In this document: positions 1 to 9,101 of the stretch, piece by piece
Layout: each line of letters opens with the position of its first letter
Numbering within the stretch: position 1 is the stretch's first letter
From: Lachnospiraceae bacterium UBA7196
Lineage (GTDB): Bacteria; Bacillota; Clostridia; Lachnospirales; Lachnospiraceae
Direction: 5' to 3'
Length of the DNA: 64,000 nt
Assembly: GCA_002490835.1 (NCBI GenBank)
Contig: DKUU01000018.1
Location: 272,648 to 336,647 of the forward strand
Made by a program: the position numbers and the translations under genes
Notes under the pieces: generated by a model
Seen by the model: the letters and a program-made list of their open reading frames with translations, nothing else
Database searches by the model: none
Told to the model about the DNA's origin: nothing

Positions 1-203
1 ACTGGCACCGGACGGATGTGGAGGATATCCTTCCCGCGGAGAGAAATGTGGGCCTTGCCGGTTTTGTCCTGCGGCTGCGCAGGGATCAGATGCGGCCCGG
101 AGAGTACCAGATCGGAATGCTGGCGACGTGTGAGGCCGTGAATGATGGAGAGACGCCGGCGGCTTATATTGCGTGGACGGAAAACAGACTTACCGTATTA
201 TGA
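1..203 (+). CDS. C-terminal fragment of an unidentified protein
   Basis: An open frame enters from the left edge (first complete codon at base 3) and stops at the TGA ending at 203, leaving about 66 residues. The fragment contains alternating hydrophobic and polar residues (for example GLAGFVLRLR, EYQIGMLATC and AYIAWTENRL) that suggest a beta-rich C-terminal domain. The next glycosyltransferase starts 37 bases later, so the two probably share an operon, and a role in polysaccharide synthesis is likely by context only. No catalytic motif is visible and I do not recognise the family. Confidence 0.55.
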   Translation, partial: WHRTDVEDILPAERNVGLAGFVLRLRRDQMRPGEYQIGMLATCEAVNDGETPAAYIAWTENRLTVL

Positions 204-240
204 AGGGGCACGCGTGCCGATAGAAAGGAATGAATCATAT

Positions 241-2277
241 ATGGATAAAAGGGACATTTCAGAGACGGAAGCGCTGCGCTATTATAAAGAGGCCTACAGA
301 CGGGAGCAGAAGAGGGGCAGGGCGCTTTCGAAAAAACTCGCGGAAGCGGAGAGGAGCGAGACGGAGGCAGTCGGAAAGCTGGCGAGGATCAAGGGAAGTC
401 TTTTGTGGCGGCTTTCGAAACCTCTGCGCATGCTGGTACACAAGATGCAGCGGACGAAGGAGAGGTTAGGGTATTACGGGAGCCTGAAAGGCGTCCTTAA
501 AAAGCTGAACGCCAAGGCAATTGAGAAAAAAGCCAGAGTACAGCACGGGACAGCCAGCTTTCCGGGACTTGAGGAGGCGGCGAGACAGCGCCTTACCAAG
601 TTTGAAAAAGAGGTGAAATTCAGCATTCTCATGCCTCTTTACAATACGCCGGAAGCGTATCTGCGGCAGGCGATCGAGTCTGTGACGGATCAGACTTACG
701 AGAATTGGGAGCTTTGTCTGGCGGACGGTTCGGATGAAGAACACGCTTATGTGGAGCAGATCTGCAGGGAATATATGGGGCAGGATAAACAGTATCTGCG
801 CCCAAGGAGCAGCCTGTATTGCCGGATCCTCTATAAGAAACTGCCGAAAAATGAGGGGATTTCCGGCAATACAAACGCCTGTCTTTCCATGTCGTCGGGA
901 AATTATATCGCGCTTTTTGACCATGACGATGTGCTCCACCCCAGCGTTCTTTACGAGTATGCGAAGGTCATCTGCGAGCGGGGGGCGGATTATATCTACT
1001 GCGATGAGGCTACTTTTAAGGGGAACGGCACCATTGACGATATGATCACGCTGCATTTTAAGCCGGATTATGCGCCGGACAATCTGCTGGCTAATAATTA
1101 CATCTGTCATTTCAGCGCTTTTGCAAGGCGGCTTCTGGATGGCACGGAGCTGTTTCGGTCCAAGTTTGACGGCAGTCAGGATCATGACATGATCCTGCGG
1201 CTCACATCGCGTGCAAAATGCGTGGTGCATGTGCCGAAACTCCTTTATTACTGGCGGTCGCATGCGGGCAGCGTAGCTTCTGACATCAATGCGAAAAGTT
1301 ATGCCATAGAGGCGGCGAAAGGGGCTGTGGCAGCGCATCTGACGGCGCGGGGCTTTCAGAATTTCGAGATCACTTCCACAAAAGCCTTTGAGACGATCTT
1401 TCAGATCAAGTATGCCATAATAGGAAATCCTAAAGTTTCCATTGTGATTCCAAATAAGGATCATCTGGAAGATCTGAAACGCTGCATTACATCCATTTTG
1501 GAACGCAGCACCTATGATAATCTGGAGATCATCGTGGTGGAGAACAACAGCGCAACAGAGGAGATTTTTGACTACTATAAGGAGATACAGGAAAATCCGG
1601 CCGTACGTGTTATCACATACAAGGGAGAATTTAATTACTCGCGCATCAATAATCTGGGCGTTTCCGAAGCGTCGGGAGAGTATGTGCTGCTTTTAAACAA
1701 TGACACGCAGGTCATTACGCCGGACTGGATCGAGGAACTTTTGATGTACGCGCAGCGCAGGGATGTGGGCGCCGTGGGGGCGAAACTTTACTATGAGGAC
1801 AGAACGATCCAGCATGCGGGCGTGGTGCTGGGGCTTGGTGCGCACAGGACGGCGGGACATAGTCATTATCGTGTGGCCAGTCAGAATCTGGGGTATATGG
1901 GGAGGCTCTGCTATGCGCAGAATGTGATGGCGGTGACTGGTGCCTGTCTGATGATGCGCAAGCTCCTGTTTGAGAAGCTGGGCGGTCTGGAAGAGGCTTT
2001 TGCCGTCTCCTTAAATGATGTAGACCTTTGTATCCGTGCATGGAAGGCCGGATTTGTGAATGTGTTTACGCCCTTTGCGGAGCTCTATCACTATGAGTCC
2101 GCTTCCAGAGGGTCGGACGGCAGCGGGGAGAATGCGGTCCGCTATGAGAAGGAGTCGGAGCTGTTTCGCAGGCGGTGGAAGACGCTGTTAGAGAAGGGGG
2201 ATCCGTATTATAATCCAAACTTTTCCCTCGACCGCAGCGATTTTGCCCTGAAAATTTCTGCAAAGGCAGAATCCTGA
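241..2277 (+). CDS. Two-domain GT2 family glycosyltransferase
   Basis: This 678-residue protein transfers sugars from nucleotide-sugar donors, most likely in the cytoplasm during cell-surface polysaccharide (rhamnan-type) assembly. A charged, coiled-coil-like N-terminal segment of about 110 residues precedes two GT-A domains. The first begins at FSILMPLYNTPEAYL and has the DHDD metal-binding motif; the second begins at VSIVIPNKDH and has LNNDTQV. The frame is open further upstream, but ATG 241 is preferred because AAAGGA lies about 11 bases before it and the upstream codons are Arg-rich and unlike a GT start. It lies 37 bases after the previous gene. Donor and acceptor cannot be read from the sequence. 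Confidence 0.88.
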   Translation: MDKRDISETEALRYYKEAYRREQKRGRALSKKLAEAERSETEAVGKLARIKGSLLWRLSKPLRMLVHKMQRTKERLGYYGSLKGVLKKLNAKAIEKKARVQHGTASFPGLEEAARQRLTKFEKEVKFSILMPLYNTPEAYLRQAIESVTDQTYENWELCLADGSDEEHAYVEQICREYMGQDKQYLRPRSSLYCRILYKKLPKNEGISGNTNACLSMSSGNYIALFDHDDVLHPSVLYEYAKVICERGADYIYCDEATFKGNGTIDDMITLHFKPDYAPDNLLANNYICHFSAFARRLLDGTELFRSKFDGSQDHDMILRLTSRAKCVVHVPKLLYYWRSHAGSVASDINAKSYAIEAAKGAVAAHLTARGFQNFEITSTKAFETIFQIKYAIIGNPKVSIVIPNKDHLEDLKRCITSILERSTYDNLEIIVVENNSATEEIFDYYKEIQENPAVRVITYKGEFNYSRINNLGVSEASGEYVLLLNNDTQVITPDWIEELLMYAQRRDVGAVGAKLYYEDRTIQHAGVVLGLGAHRTAGHSHYRVASQNLGYMGRLCYAQNVMAVTGACLMMRKLLFEKLGGLEEAFAVSLNDVDLCIRAWKAGFVNVFTPFAELYHYESASRGSDGSGENAVRYEKESELFRRRWKTLLEKGDPYYNPNFSLDRSDFALKISAKAES

Positions 2278-2345
2278 AATGCCTTGACCGAAGCATACGC
2301 ATTTACTATAATCTTTTTAAAGGCAGCTTATCCGAAAGGAGAGAA

Positions 2346-2446
2346 GATTGAAAAATCACACTGAGGTGCTGATTTTTCAATCTGGAGTTTGTGCAGAAGC
2401 GTCACAAACTCCTTAATCGCAAAGCAGAATTTGAAATTCTGCTTGC
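2346..2446 (+). repeat. Run of three perfect stem-loops in an intergenic region
   Basis: Three separate perfect inverted repeats follow each other: 13-bp arms at 2346-2358 and 2370-2382, 10-bp arms at 2384-2393 and 2403-2412, and 11-bp arms around a single-base loop at 2424-2446. None is followed by a T-run, so they are not typical intrinsic terminators. They fill the space between the glycosyltransferase and the small gene starting at 2484 and would form a structured leader or an mRNA-processing region. Confidence 0.7.
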
Positions 2447-2483
2447 GGTCCTCAGCGAAGAACGCTTCGGAATGGAGGAAAAT

Positions 2484-2645
2484 ATGGAGGTTACTGATAT
2501 GACTGAAAAAGAAATGCAGACTGTGAAAATGTCTACGTTGTATGAATTGAGACTGCTTTTTACGCAGGGGGAGAAAAAAGAGTATACGACGGATGAGATC
2601 GTAGAATTATTAGATAAAATAGCAGCAGCGAAGGATCAGAAGTAA
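2484..2645 (+). CDS. Small conserved-looking acidic/basic protein, 53 aa
   Basis: The gene encodes 53 residues, rich in Glu and Lys with a predicted helical character (LYELRLLFTQ, then TTDEIVELLDKI). ATG 2484 is chosen because GGAGG lies 5 bases upstream at 2474-2478; an in-frame ATG at 2472 would overlap that site. No domain or membrane segment is visible and I do not recognise a family. It stands between a glycosyltransferase gene and phosphoglucomutase, 54 bases before the latter, and is preceded by a run of stem-loops. Confidence 0.6.
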   Translation: MEVTDMTEKEMQTVKMSTLYELRLLFTQGEKKEYTTDEIVELLDKIAAAKDQK

Positions 2646-2699
2646 TTTTGAAGATTAAATAAATAGCAAATGTTATTAAATGACAAGGAGGGTTTCAAA

Positions 2700-4421
2700 A
2701 TGGGCTACAAAGAGCAGTTTCAATTCTGGCTGGAGGATTCTTACTTTGACGATGCGACGAAGCAGGAACTCACCGCGATCCGCAATGATGAGAAGGAAGT
2801 GGAGGACCGGTTTTACAAGGAACTTGCCTTCGGTACGGGCGGCCTTCGCGGCGTGATCGGCGCCGGCACGAACCGTATGAACATCTACACGGTGCGCAAG
2901 GCGACGCAGGGACTTGCAAATTACATAATCAAGCAGGGCGGCGAGAAGAAGGGGGTGGCGATCGCTTACGATTCCAGAAGGATGTCCCCCGAGTTTGCGG
3001 ACGAGGCGGCGCTGTGTCTGGCGGCCAACGGCATCAAAGCCTATGTATTTGACGCGCTGCGTCCCACACCGGAACTTTCTTTCGCGCTCAGGGAGCTGGG
3101 CTGTATCTCCGGTATCGTGATCACGGCCAGCCACAATCCGCCGGAGTATAACGGTTACAAGTGTTATTGGGAGGACGGCGCGCAGGTGACGGCCCCCAAA
3201 GATAAGGAAATCATCACCGAGGTCAATAACGTGACCGATTACCATACCGTAAAGACCATGGATAAGGAGGAGGCGAAAAAAGCCGGCCTCTACGAGGTCA
3301 TCGGCAAGGAGATCGACGACAAGTACATGGCGGAATTAAAGAAGCAGATCATCCATCCGGAAGTCATACAGGAGATGGCGGAGGATATGAAGATCGTCTA
3401 CTCGCCCTTCAACGGCACGGGCAATGTGCCGGTAAGACGCATTCTTTCGGAGCTGGGCTTTAAAAACGTCTATGTGGTGCCGGAACAGGAGATGCCAGAT
3501 CCTGATTTCACCACGCTGGATTACCCGAACCCGGAAGATCCCAAGGCCTTTACGCTGGCGCTCAAGCTGGCGAAGGAGAAGAACGCCGACATCGTGCTGG
3601 CGACCGATCCCGACGCGGACAGACTCGGCATTTATGCGCTTGACAAAAAGTCCGGCGAGTACGTGCCTTTCACAGGAAATATGTCCGGTATGCTGATTGC
3701 GGAGTATATCCTGCGTGAAAGGACAGCGACCGGCAAGATGCCCGCGAATCCCGCTCTAGTGACCACGATCGTTACCACCAACATGGCGCGGGCGATCTCG
3801 GAGGATTACAAGGTTAAATATATCGAGGTGCTGACAGGCTTTAAGTTCATCGGCGAGCAGATCAAGCTCTTCGAGCAGACCGGCTCCAACAATTATGTCT
3901 TTGGTTTAGAGGAGAGTTACGGCTGCCTTGCTGGCACGCATGCGAGAGATAAGGACGCCGTGGTGGCAGTGATGTGCCTGTGTGAAATGGCTGCATGGTG
4001 CAAGAAGCAGGGGATCACCGTCTGGGATCAGATGATCAACCTCTACGATAAGTACGGTTACTACAAAGAGGGGCAGTATTCCATTACCATGAAGGGCATT
4101 GACGGCGCGAAGGAGATCGAGGAGCTGATGAGCAAGCTGCGCAAGAACCCGCCTAAGAGCTTCGGCGATCTTAAGGTCAAGGAGTTCAGGGACTATGACA
4201 CCGGGGAGACGCTTGATCTGGAGACCGGGGCCAAAGGAAAGACGGGCCTGCCGCAGTCGAACGTCCTCTACTTTGATCTCACGGAAGATTCATGGTGCTG
4301 CGCAAGACCTTCCGGCACGGAGCCGAAGATCAAGTTCTACATGGGCGTGAAAGGCACGAGTTTGGAGGACGCGCAGGAGAGGCTGGAGAAGCTGACTGAG
4401 GAAGTTAAGAAGAATATTTAG
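2700..4421 (+). CDS. pgcA: Phosphoglucomutase / phosphomannomutase (alpha-D-phosphohexomutase)
   Basis: This cytoplasmic enzyme of 573 residues interconverts glucose-1-phosphate and glucose-6-phosphate (or the mannose equivalents), feeding nucleotide-sugar synthesis for the surrounding polysaccharide genes. The family signatures are all present: the phosphoserine loop ITASHNPPEYNGYK, the metal loop ATDPDADRLGI, the sugar-specificity loop GLEESYG and the C-terminal phosphate-binding RPSGTEPKIKFY. ATG 2700 has AAGGAGGG 7 bases upstream. Length matches the long Gram-positive PgcA subfamily. A strong intrinsic terminator follows directly. Confidence 0.95.
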   Translation: MGYKEQFQFWLEDSYFDDATKQELTAIRNDEKEVEDRFYKELAFGTGGLRGVIGAGTNRMNIYTVRKATQGLANYIIKQGGEKKGVAIAYDSRRMSPEFADEAALCLAANGIKAYVFDALRPTPELSFALRELGCISGIVITASHNPPEYNGYKCYWEDGAQVTAPKDKEIITEVNNVTDYHTVKTMDKEEAKKAGLYEVIGKEIDDKYMAELKKQIIHPEVIQEMAEDMKIVYSPFNGTGNVPVRRILSELGFKNVYVVPEQEMPDPDFTTLDYPNPEDPKAFTLALKLAKEKNADIVLATDPDADRLGIYALDKKSGEYVPFTGNMSGMLIAEYILRERTATGKMPANPALVTTIVTTNMARAISEDYKVKYIEVLTGFKFIGEQIKLFEQTGSNNYVFGLEESYGCLAGTHARDKDAVVAVMCLCEMAAWCKKQGITVWDQMINLYDKYGYYKEGQYSITMKGIDGAKEIEELMSKLRKNPPKSFGDLKVKEFRDYDTGETLDLETGAKGKTGLPQSNVLYFDLTEDSWCCARPSGTEPKIKFYMGVKGTSLEDAQERLEKLTEEVKKNI

Positions 4422-4433
4422 GTGATTGAAGGG

Positions 4434-4466
4434 CCGCCCCGGCATGTAAGCGCGGGGCGGTTTTTT
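4434..4466 (+). terminator. Intrinsic terminator after phosphoglucomutase
   Basis: An 8-bp GC-only stem, CCGCCCCG paired with CGGGGCGG, is followed by six T residues. It lies 12 bases after the phosphoglucomutase stop and 20 bases before the next glycosyltransferase start, so the downstream gene may depend partly on read-through. Confidence 0.9.
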
Positions 4467-4485
4467 AAAAACAGGAGACGCAGCG

Positions 4486-5907
4486 GTGGGGAATCGGATC
4501 TTAAAGTTCGACAATGTGAGAAAAACAGTGAATTATCTAAAGAAGAACGGTCTGGCGAACACTTTCTATGCGGCGGCGGAGCGGGCGCAGGAGGAAAAGA
4601 AGGCGGATTACCGTTACAAAGCCCCTGATGAGGAGACGCTTGACAGGCAGAGGAACGAGGCGGCGGATGCGTCGTACCGCTTCAGTATCGTCACGCCCGC
4701 CTACGAGACGCCGGAGGGGTATCTGCGGGAGATGATCGCTTCCGTACAGGCGCAGAGTTATCCGAACTGGGAGCTGGTCATCGCGGATGCGAGCGCGGGC
4801 GACAGCGTGGAGCGGGTGGTGCGCAGGATCATTCACGACACGGACGACAGGCGGATTCGTTACAGCAGACTTGCAAAAAACGGGGGGATCGCGGAGAATA
4901 CCAACGCCGGGATCGAGGCGTCGTCGGGAGATTATATTGCGCTTTTGGATCACGATGATTTCATAACACCCGATGCGTTATATGAGATGGCGGAGGCTGT
5001 CCGCCGTGGGGTGAGGAAAAACTGTCCGCCGGCGCTTCTCTACTCCGATGAGGATAAGTACGATGAAGCGGCGAAAACCTTTGTCACGCCGCACAGAAAA
5101 CAAGAATTTAATCTAGATTTAATTTTATCAAATAACTATATTTGTCATTTCATGGCGGTGGAGGCGGGCCTGATGAAACGCCTGAAACTGCGGGGAGACT
5201 ACGATGGGGCGCAGGATTACGATCTGGTGCTGCGGGTGGTGGACAGCCTCTGGCCGGCTGATGCCCCCACACTGGAGTCGGGGCGTATCTGCCATATTCC
5301 CAAAGTCCTCTACCACTGGCGCTCGCACAGGGCGTCCACGGCCCTGAATACGGCCAGCAAAACCTACGCCTATGAGGCAGGGCGCAAAGCCCTTGCGGAT
5401 TTTTGTGAGAAAAGGGGGTTTTCGGTGCAGGTGGAACACAGCCTGCATCTGGGTTTTTATCAGATTGACTATGAACCGGAGCTGCTGCGCGTAAGGCGGG
5501 ATGTTGGACTTGTCGGCGGGCGTATCCTTGACGGAAAAGGCCGCATTTTTGCGGGCGGTTATGACGAGGCGGGGCGCTGTCTGTATGAGGGACTGCCGGC
5601 CCGTTTTACCGGCGGAAGCACGCACAGGGCTGTACTGCGGCAGGATTGTGCGTCGGCGGATATCCGCTGTATGAGGCTACAGGAAGAATTACAGCCGTTA
5701 TATAAAGAGGTCACAGGGCTGACCTATCGAGAGAGGAGCCTGCTGGTGAAAGCAGGGCGGGAGAAAAGGGAGATCGTGCTTGCGGATGTGACGGGACTTA
5801 CCTGTGACGAGGCAGGATATCGGAAGCTGAGTATGGCGCTGGGGGAAGCGGTGCGCGAGGCGGGGTATCTGGTGGTGTGGGATCCCGGTATTACAATCAG
5901 TATATGA
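4486..5907 (+). CDS. GT2 glycosyltransferase with a degenerate second domain
   Basis: This 473-residue protein has a complete N-terminal GT-A fold, beginning at FSIVTPAYETPEGYL and with the DHDD metal motif and a DYDLVLRV segment. The order parallels the 678-residue enzyme at 241-2277. Its C-terminal 170 residues align in pattern only to the middle of a second GT2 domain (VGLVGGRILDGKGRIFAGG); the donor-binding beginning and the second DxD are missing. It therefore probably has one catalytic centre. The start is GTG 4486 with AGGAG 8 bases upstream; in-frame ATG alternatives lie well inside the conserved region. A polysaccharide-assembly role is inferred from the neighbours. Confidence 0.85.
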   Translation: MGNRILKFDNVRKTVNYLKKNGLANTFYAAAERAQEEKKADYRYKAPDEETLDRQRNEAADASYRFSIVTPAYETPEGYLREMIASVQAQSYPNWELVIADASAGDSVERVVRRIIHDTDDRRIRYSRLAKNGGIAENTNAGIEASSGDYIALLDHDDFITPDALYEMAEAVRRGVRKNCPPALLYSDEDKYDEAAKTFVTPHRKQEFNLDLILSNNYICHFMAVEAGLMKRLKLRGDYDGAQDYDLVLRVVDSLWPADAPTLESGRICHIPKVLYHWRSHRASTALNTASKTYAYEAGRKALADFCEKRGFSVQVEHSLHLGFYQIDYEPELLRVRRDVGLVGGRILDGKGRIFAGGYDEAGRCLYEGLPARFTGGSTHRAVLRQDCASADIRCMRLQEELQPLYKEVTGLTYRERSLLVKAGREKREIVLADVTGLTCDEAGYRKLSMALGEAVREAGYLVVWDPGITISI

Positions 5908-5909
5908 AG

Positions 5910-6094
5910 GCGAAACGCGTCTTTTGGTAGTGAGGGTGTGTAAATCGCATAATCAACGCAGACGCGCTTGCGCTCCGTTCCGAGCGTAGCAGTGCTAAAT
6001 TCGTGAGAAACCTCATTAAGCACTGACGCTCTATTAGGGTCTGCTTATGATTATGCGATTTACACACCCGGTATAAGCTGTTGACGCGTTTCGC
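5910..6094 (+). repeat. Nested long-hairpin element, copy 1
   Basis: Almost the whole gap between two glycosyltransferase genes folds on itself. The outermost arms are 12 bp (5910-5921 with 6083-6094), then come 21-bp perfect arms (5934-5954 with 6049-6069), then GCAGAC at 5958-5963 with GTCTGC at 6039-6044, then smaller inner stems such as GAGCGT/ACGCTC and AGTGCT/AGCACT. A core of about 22 bases and the GGGTCTGCTTAT motif recur in inverted orientation in the element at 53175-53289. No protein frame is supported here. Confidence 0.8.
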
Positions 6095-6131
6095 AATGAA
6101 CGTAATCAAATATATAAAATGAGGAAGAATA

Positions 6132-7127
6132 ATGCCGCAAATAGAAAAGAAAGAGGAGAAAATCCGCTCGACAATCATCATTCCAAACTATAATGGGATA
6201 AAATATATAAAAAATTGTCTGCGCTCGCTGGCGGACGAGCCGGCGCGGGTGATCGTGGTGGACAACGGTTCGGCGGACGGGAGCAGGGAGGTTGTGGAGG
6301 AGAAGTTCCAGGCCGTGGGTTTGCTTGCGCTGGATCGGAACTATGGCTTTTGCACGGCGGTAAACAGGGGAATACGTGAGAGTGAAAAAGATAAAACAAC
6401 ATATGTTATATTATTGAACAATGATACGGCTGTGGAGCCGGGCTTTGTGCGCGCGCTGGAAAAGGCGCTGGATGGGGATAAAAGGGCTTTTTCCGGGGCA
6501 GCGCGGATGGTGCGCATGGACGACCCTGCACGCATGGATGACGCGGGAGATTATTACTGCGCGCTGGGCTGGGCCTTTGCCGCGGGTAAAGACAAGCCGG
6601 CCGCGCGCTATGACAGGCCGCGGGAGATTTTTTCCGCCTGCGGCGGCGCCTGCATCTACCGCAAGAGCATTCTTGACAAGATCGGTCTGTTAGATGAAAA
6701 TCACTTTGCCTATCTGGAAGATGTGGATATCGGATACCGCGCCAGAATACACGGTTATCGCAATTTCTATGTGCCGGAGGCTGTGGTGCGCCACGCGGGA
6801 AGCGGCGCTTCCGGCTCGCGGCATAATGCGTTTAAGGTGAAACTTTCCGCGAAAAACAGCATTTATCTGGTCGCCAAGAATATGCCGCCGGTGCAGATTT
6901 TACTTAATCTGCCGTTTTTGCTGGCAGGGTTTTTCGTAAAGACCCTCTTCTTTATAAAAAAAGGATTGGGGAAAAGCTGGTTTCAGGGGACGGCGGAAGG
7001 CCTGCGCCTTGCCTGCTCGGCAAAGGGGAGAGAAAGGCGGGTGCGTTTTGTATGTTCGCGGCTTCCCGCCTATTGCCGGATCCAATGGGAACTGTGGCGG
7101 AATCTGTGGTATCGGGTTCGCTTGTAA
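6132..7127 (+). CDS. GT2 family glycosyltransferase (rhamnosyltransferase-like)
   Basis: The 331-residue protein has the compact WbbL-like GT2 architecture: STIIIPNYNGIKYIKNCL at the N terminus, the VDNGSADGS donor loop, the LLNNDTAV metal site, a central FSACGGACIYRKS acceptor-side motif and FAYLEDVDIGYRARIHGY. A hydrophobic stretch near residues 255-275 probably anchors it to the membrane. It likely transfers a deoxysugar such as rhamnose to a lipid-linked polysaccharide at the inner membrane face; that specificity is an inference. ATG 6132 has GAGGAAG just upstream. It follows the nested hairpin element. Confidence 0.88.
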   Translation: MPQIEKKEEKIRSTIIIPNYNGIKYIKNCLRSLADEPARVIVVDNGSADGSREVVEEKFQAVGLLALDRNYGFCTAVNRGIRESEKDKTTYVILLNNDTAVEPGFVRALEKALDGDKRAFSGAARMVRMDDPARMDDAGDYYCALGWAFAAGKDKPAARYDRPREIFSACGGACIYRKSILDKIGLLDENHFAYLEDVDIGYRARIHGYRNFYVPEAVVRHAGSGASGSRHNAFKVKLSAKNSIYLVAKNMPPVQILLNLPFLLAGFFVKTLFFIKKGLGKSWFQGTAEGLRLACSAKGRERRVRFVCSRLPAYCRIQWELWRNLWYRVRL

Positions 7128-7152
7128 TCACTTGTGGAAAGGAATTGTGACC

Positions 7153-8073
7153 ATGAATCAGGAACTGGAACAGATCGTGATCGAAGTGAATAAGGTCGTA
7201 AAGGGGAAGGACTGGGTGATCCGCAAGGCGCTTGCTGCGATCCTCGCGGGCGGTCATGTGCTGCTTGAGGACATACCGGGCGTCGGCAAGACCACGCTGG
7301 CGATGGCTTTGGGAAAGGCGATGGAGCTTTCCTATAAGAGGATGCAGTTTACGCCGGACGTGCTGCCGAGCGATATCGTCGGCTTTACCATGTATAACAG
7401 CGCGACAGGAGAATTTGAGTATAAAAAAGGCGCGGTATTTTGTAATCTCTTTCTGGCGGACGAATTGAACCGTACTTCTTCCAAAACGCAGTCGGCGCTG
7501 TTAGAGGTGATGGAGGAGTCCAAGGTCACGGTGGACGGCGTGTCCTATCCGCTGCCTTCTCCGTTTACGGTCATTGCGACGGAGAATCCCTTTGGCTCGT
7601 CAGGGACACAGCTTTTGCCGGAGTCGCAGCTTGACCGCTTTATGATATGCCTGAGTATGGGCTATCCTTCACATAATGCCGCGATCGATATCCTGAAAAA
7701 TAGTGTGGGTCAGGGACTGGATCAGGTCGGGAGCATCATTACGGCAGGACGTTTGCTGGAACTGCGCTCTCAGGCGGAAACTCTCTATGTGGACGACAAG
7801 ATCCATGAGTATATCATCAATCTGACGGAGGAGACAAGGAGAGAGCCGCGCATTGCGTTGGGGGTAAGTCCGCGCGGCAGCATAGCGCTGCTTAAGATGG
7901 CAAAGGCAATGGCCCTGATGCGGGGCGGAGAGTATGTGATCCCGGAAGATATCCTCAGCGTGATAGAAGATGTGTGGAAGCACCGGGTCAGGCTGAATGC
8001 CCGTGCAAAGGCCGAGGGCATGGATGTGACGAATGTGATCCGGCAGATCACGGAAAGGATACATGCAGTTTGA
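7153..8073 (+). CDS. MoxR-family AAA+ ATPase
   Basis: This 306-residue AAA+ protein acts as a chaperone-like ATPase working with a DUF58 partner in the cytoplasm. It shows the Walker A sequence EDIPGVGKTTLA, Walker B LFLADELNR, the sensor motif VIATENP and the arginine-finger region LPESQLDRF, all typical of MoxR proteins, and is of normal length. ATG 7153 has GGAAAGGA 9 bases upstream; longer in-frame extensions overlap the preceding glycosyltransferase. Its stop overlaps the start of the DUF58 gene, so the two are translationally coupled. Confidence 0.93.
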   Translation: MNQELEQIVIEVNKVVKGKDWVIRKALAAILAGGHVLLEDIPGVGKTTLAMALGKAMELSYKRMQFTPDVLPSDIVGFTMYNSATGEFEYKKGAVFCNLFLADELNRTSSKTQSALLEVMEESKVTVDGVSYPLPSPFTVIATENPFGSSGTQLLPESQLDRFMICLSMGYPSHNAAIDILKNSVGQGLDQVGSIITAGRLLELRSQAETLYVDDKIHEYIINLTEETRREPRIALGVSPRGSIALLKMAKAMALMRGGEYVIPEDILSVIEDVWKHRVRLNARAKAEGMDVTNVIRQITERIHAV

Positions 8074-9101
8074 TGGATAAGAAGCTGCGGCTGAGTATAA
8101 AAGGCACCGTCAGATTTTTTGTGGTATTTGCGTTACTCTTGTGGATGTGGAACTTTTTCAGGAGTTACCTGCTTTTCTTAATGATGGTTCTTATGATAGC
8201 AGGCGTTATTTTATCTGCGGCCGGCATTTTGCTTGCCCGCGGCAGGATACATTCGGAGATTATGATGCCCTATCACCGCGTTGGGAAAAACACGGAGATA
8301 CCGGTGGAGATCCGCTTTGCGAATCCTCTGCGTTTTACCGGATTTGCGATCGATGTCACCTATCGTTTCGGGAATCTGTTTACGGGCAGCATGGAGGAGA
8401 AAAAGGAAAAGATCTGGGCTGCTCCCCAAAAAGGGGGGAGTCTTTGCTTTTTGCTGAACAGCCGCTATGCCGGCAGGATCAGGTTGAGCGTGGAAGAATA
8501 CAGGATATATGATGCCCTGCATATATTTTATCTGGCAGATCGGGAGGAAAAAGGCGCGGAAACATTGGTGTGGCCTTTTTTTTCGGACGGGGAAGATACG
8601 GAAGAGCTCTGTGAATGTATCGAAGGGTTCCCGCAGGAAGACGAGAGCAGGAAGCGGGGAGCGGAGTACCAGCCGGACTATGAGATCAGAGAGTATCTGG
8701 CAGGGGATGAGCTGAAAAGCATTCATTGGAAACTATCGGCCAAACAGGGAAAGCTGATGGTGCGGGAACGTCTGGCAGCCGGAAGGGAAAGGGTGAACGT
8801 GGTGCTGCCCCTTGGAGATCATTTGGACGGAAACGACGCTCTGATGGGAGCCTTGTATGGAATCGGCAGACTTTTACTGGCGAAGGAATATCCGGTCCGG
8901 CTATTCTGGCAGAGCGTGGGCGGCGTGCTTTGCAGCCGTTATATCGTGGAAACGGGCGAGCTTGAGAACGCAATCGGAGAGATCCTCAGTACAAACGGAA
9001 TCCGCGCTTCCGGTTCCATAATGGAGCAGATGGCCGCAGAGCATCCTGCGGAGCGTTATATACTGGTGCAGACAGGGGCATTTAAGGGTGCGTATCTATG
9101 A
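8073..9101 (+). CDS. DUF58 domain membrane protein
   Basis: The 342-residue protein starts with two hydrophobic helices (about residues 12-48) and then a soluble region ending in the DUF58 core, recognisable by YQPDYEIREYLAGDELKSIHWKLSAK. The family is a vWA-related partner of MoxR ATPases. ATG 8073 overlaps the MoxR stop by one base (TGATG), and the 3' end overlaps the next gene by four bases, so the MoxR, DUF58 and transglutaminase proteins are made together. Their usual association suggests envelope maturation, but the substrate is unknown. Confidence 0.9.
   Translation: MDKKLRLSIKGTVRFFVVFALLLWMWNFFRSYLLFLMMVLMIAGVILSAAGILLARGRIHSEIMMPYHRVGKNTEIPVEIRFANPLRFTGFAIDVTYRFGNLFTGSMEEKKEKIWAAPQKGGSLCFLLNSRYAGRIRLSVEEYRIYDALHIFYLADREEKGAETLVWPFFSDGEDTEELCECIEGFPQEDESRKRGAEYQPDYEIREYLAGDELKSIHWKLSAKQGKLMVRERLAAGRERVNVVLPLGDHLDGNDALMGALYGIGRLLLAKEYPVRLFWQSVGGVLCSRYIVETGELENAIGEILSTNGIRASGSIMEQMAAEHPAERYILVQTGAFKGAYL

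Noticed and set aside
466..1464. 332-codon minus-strand frame
   Set aside because: It is antisense to the two-domain glycosyltransferase, with Arg/His-rich composition and no domain.
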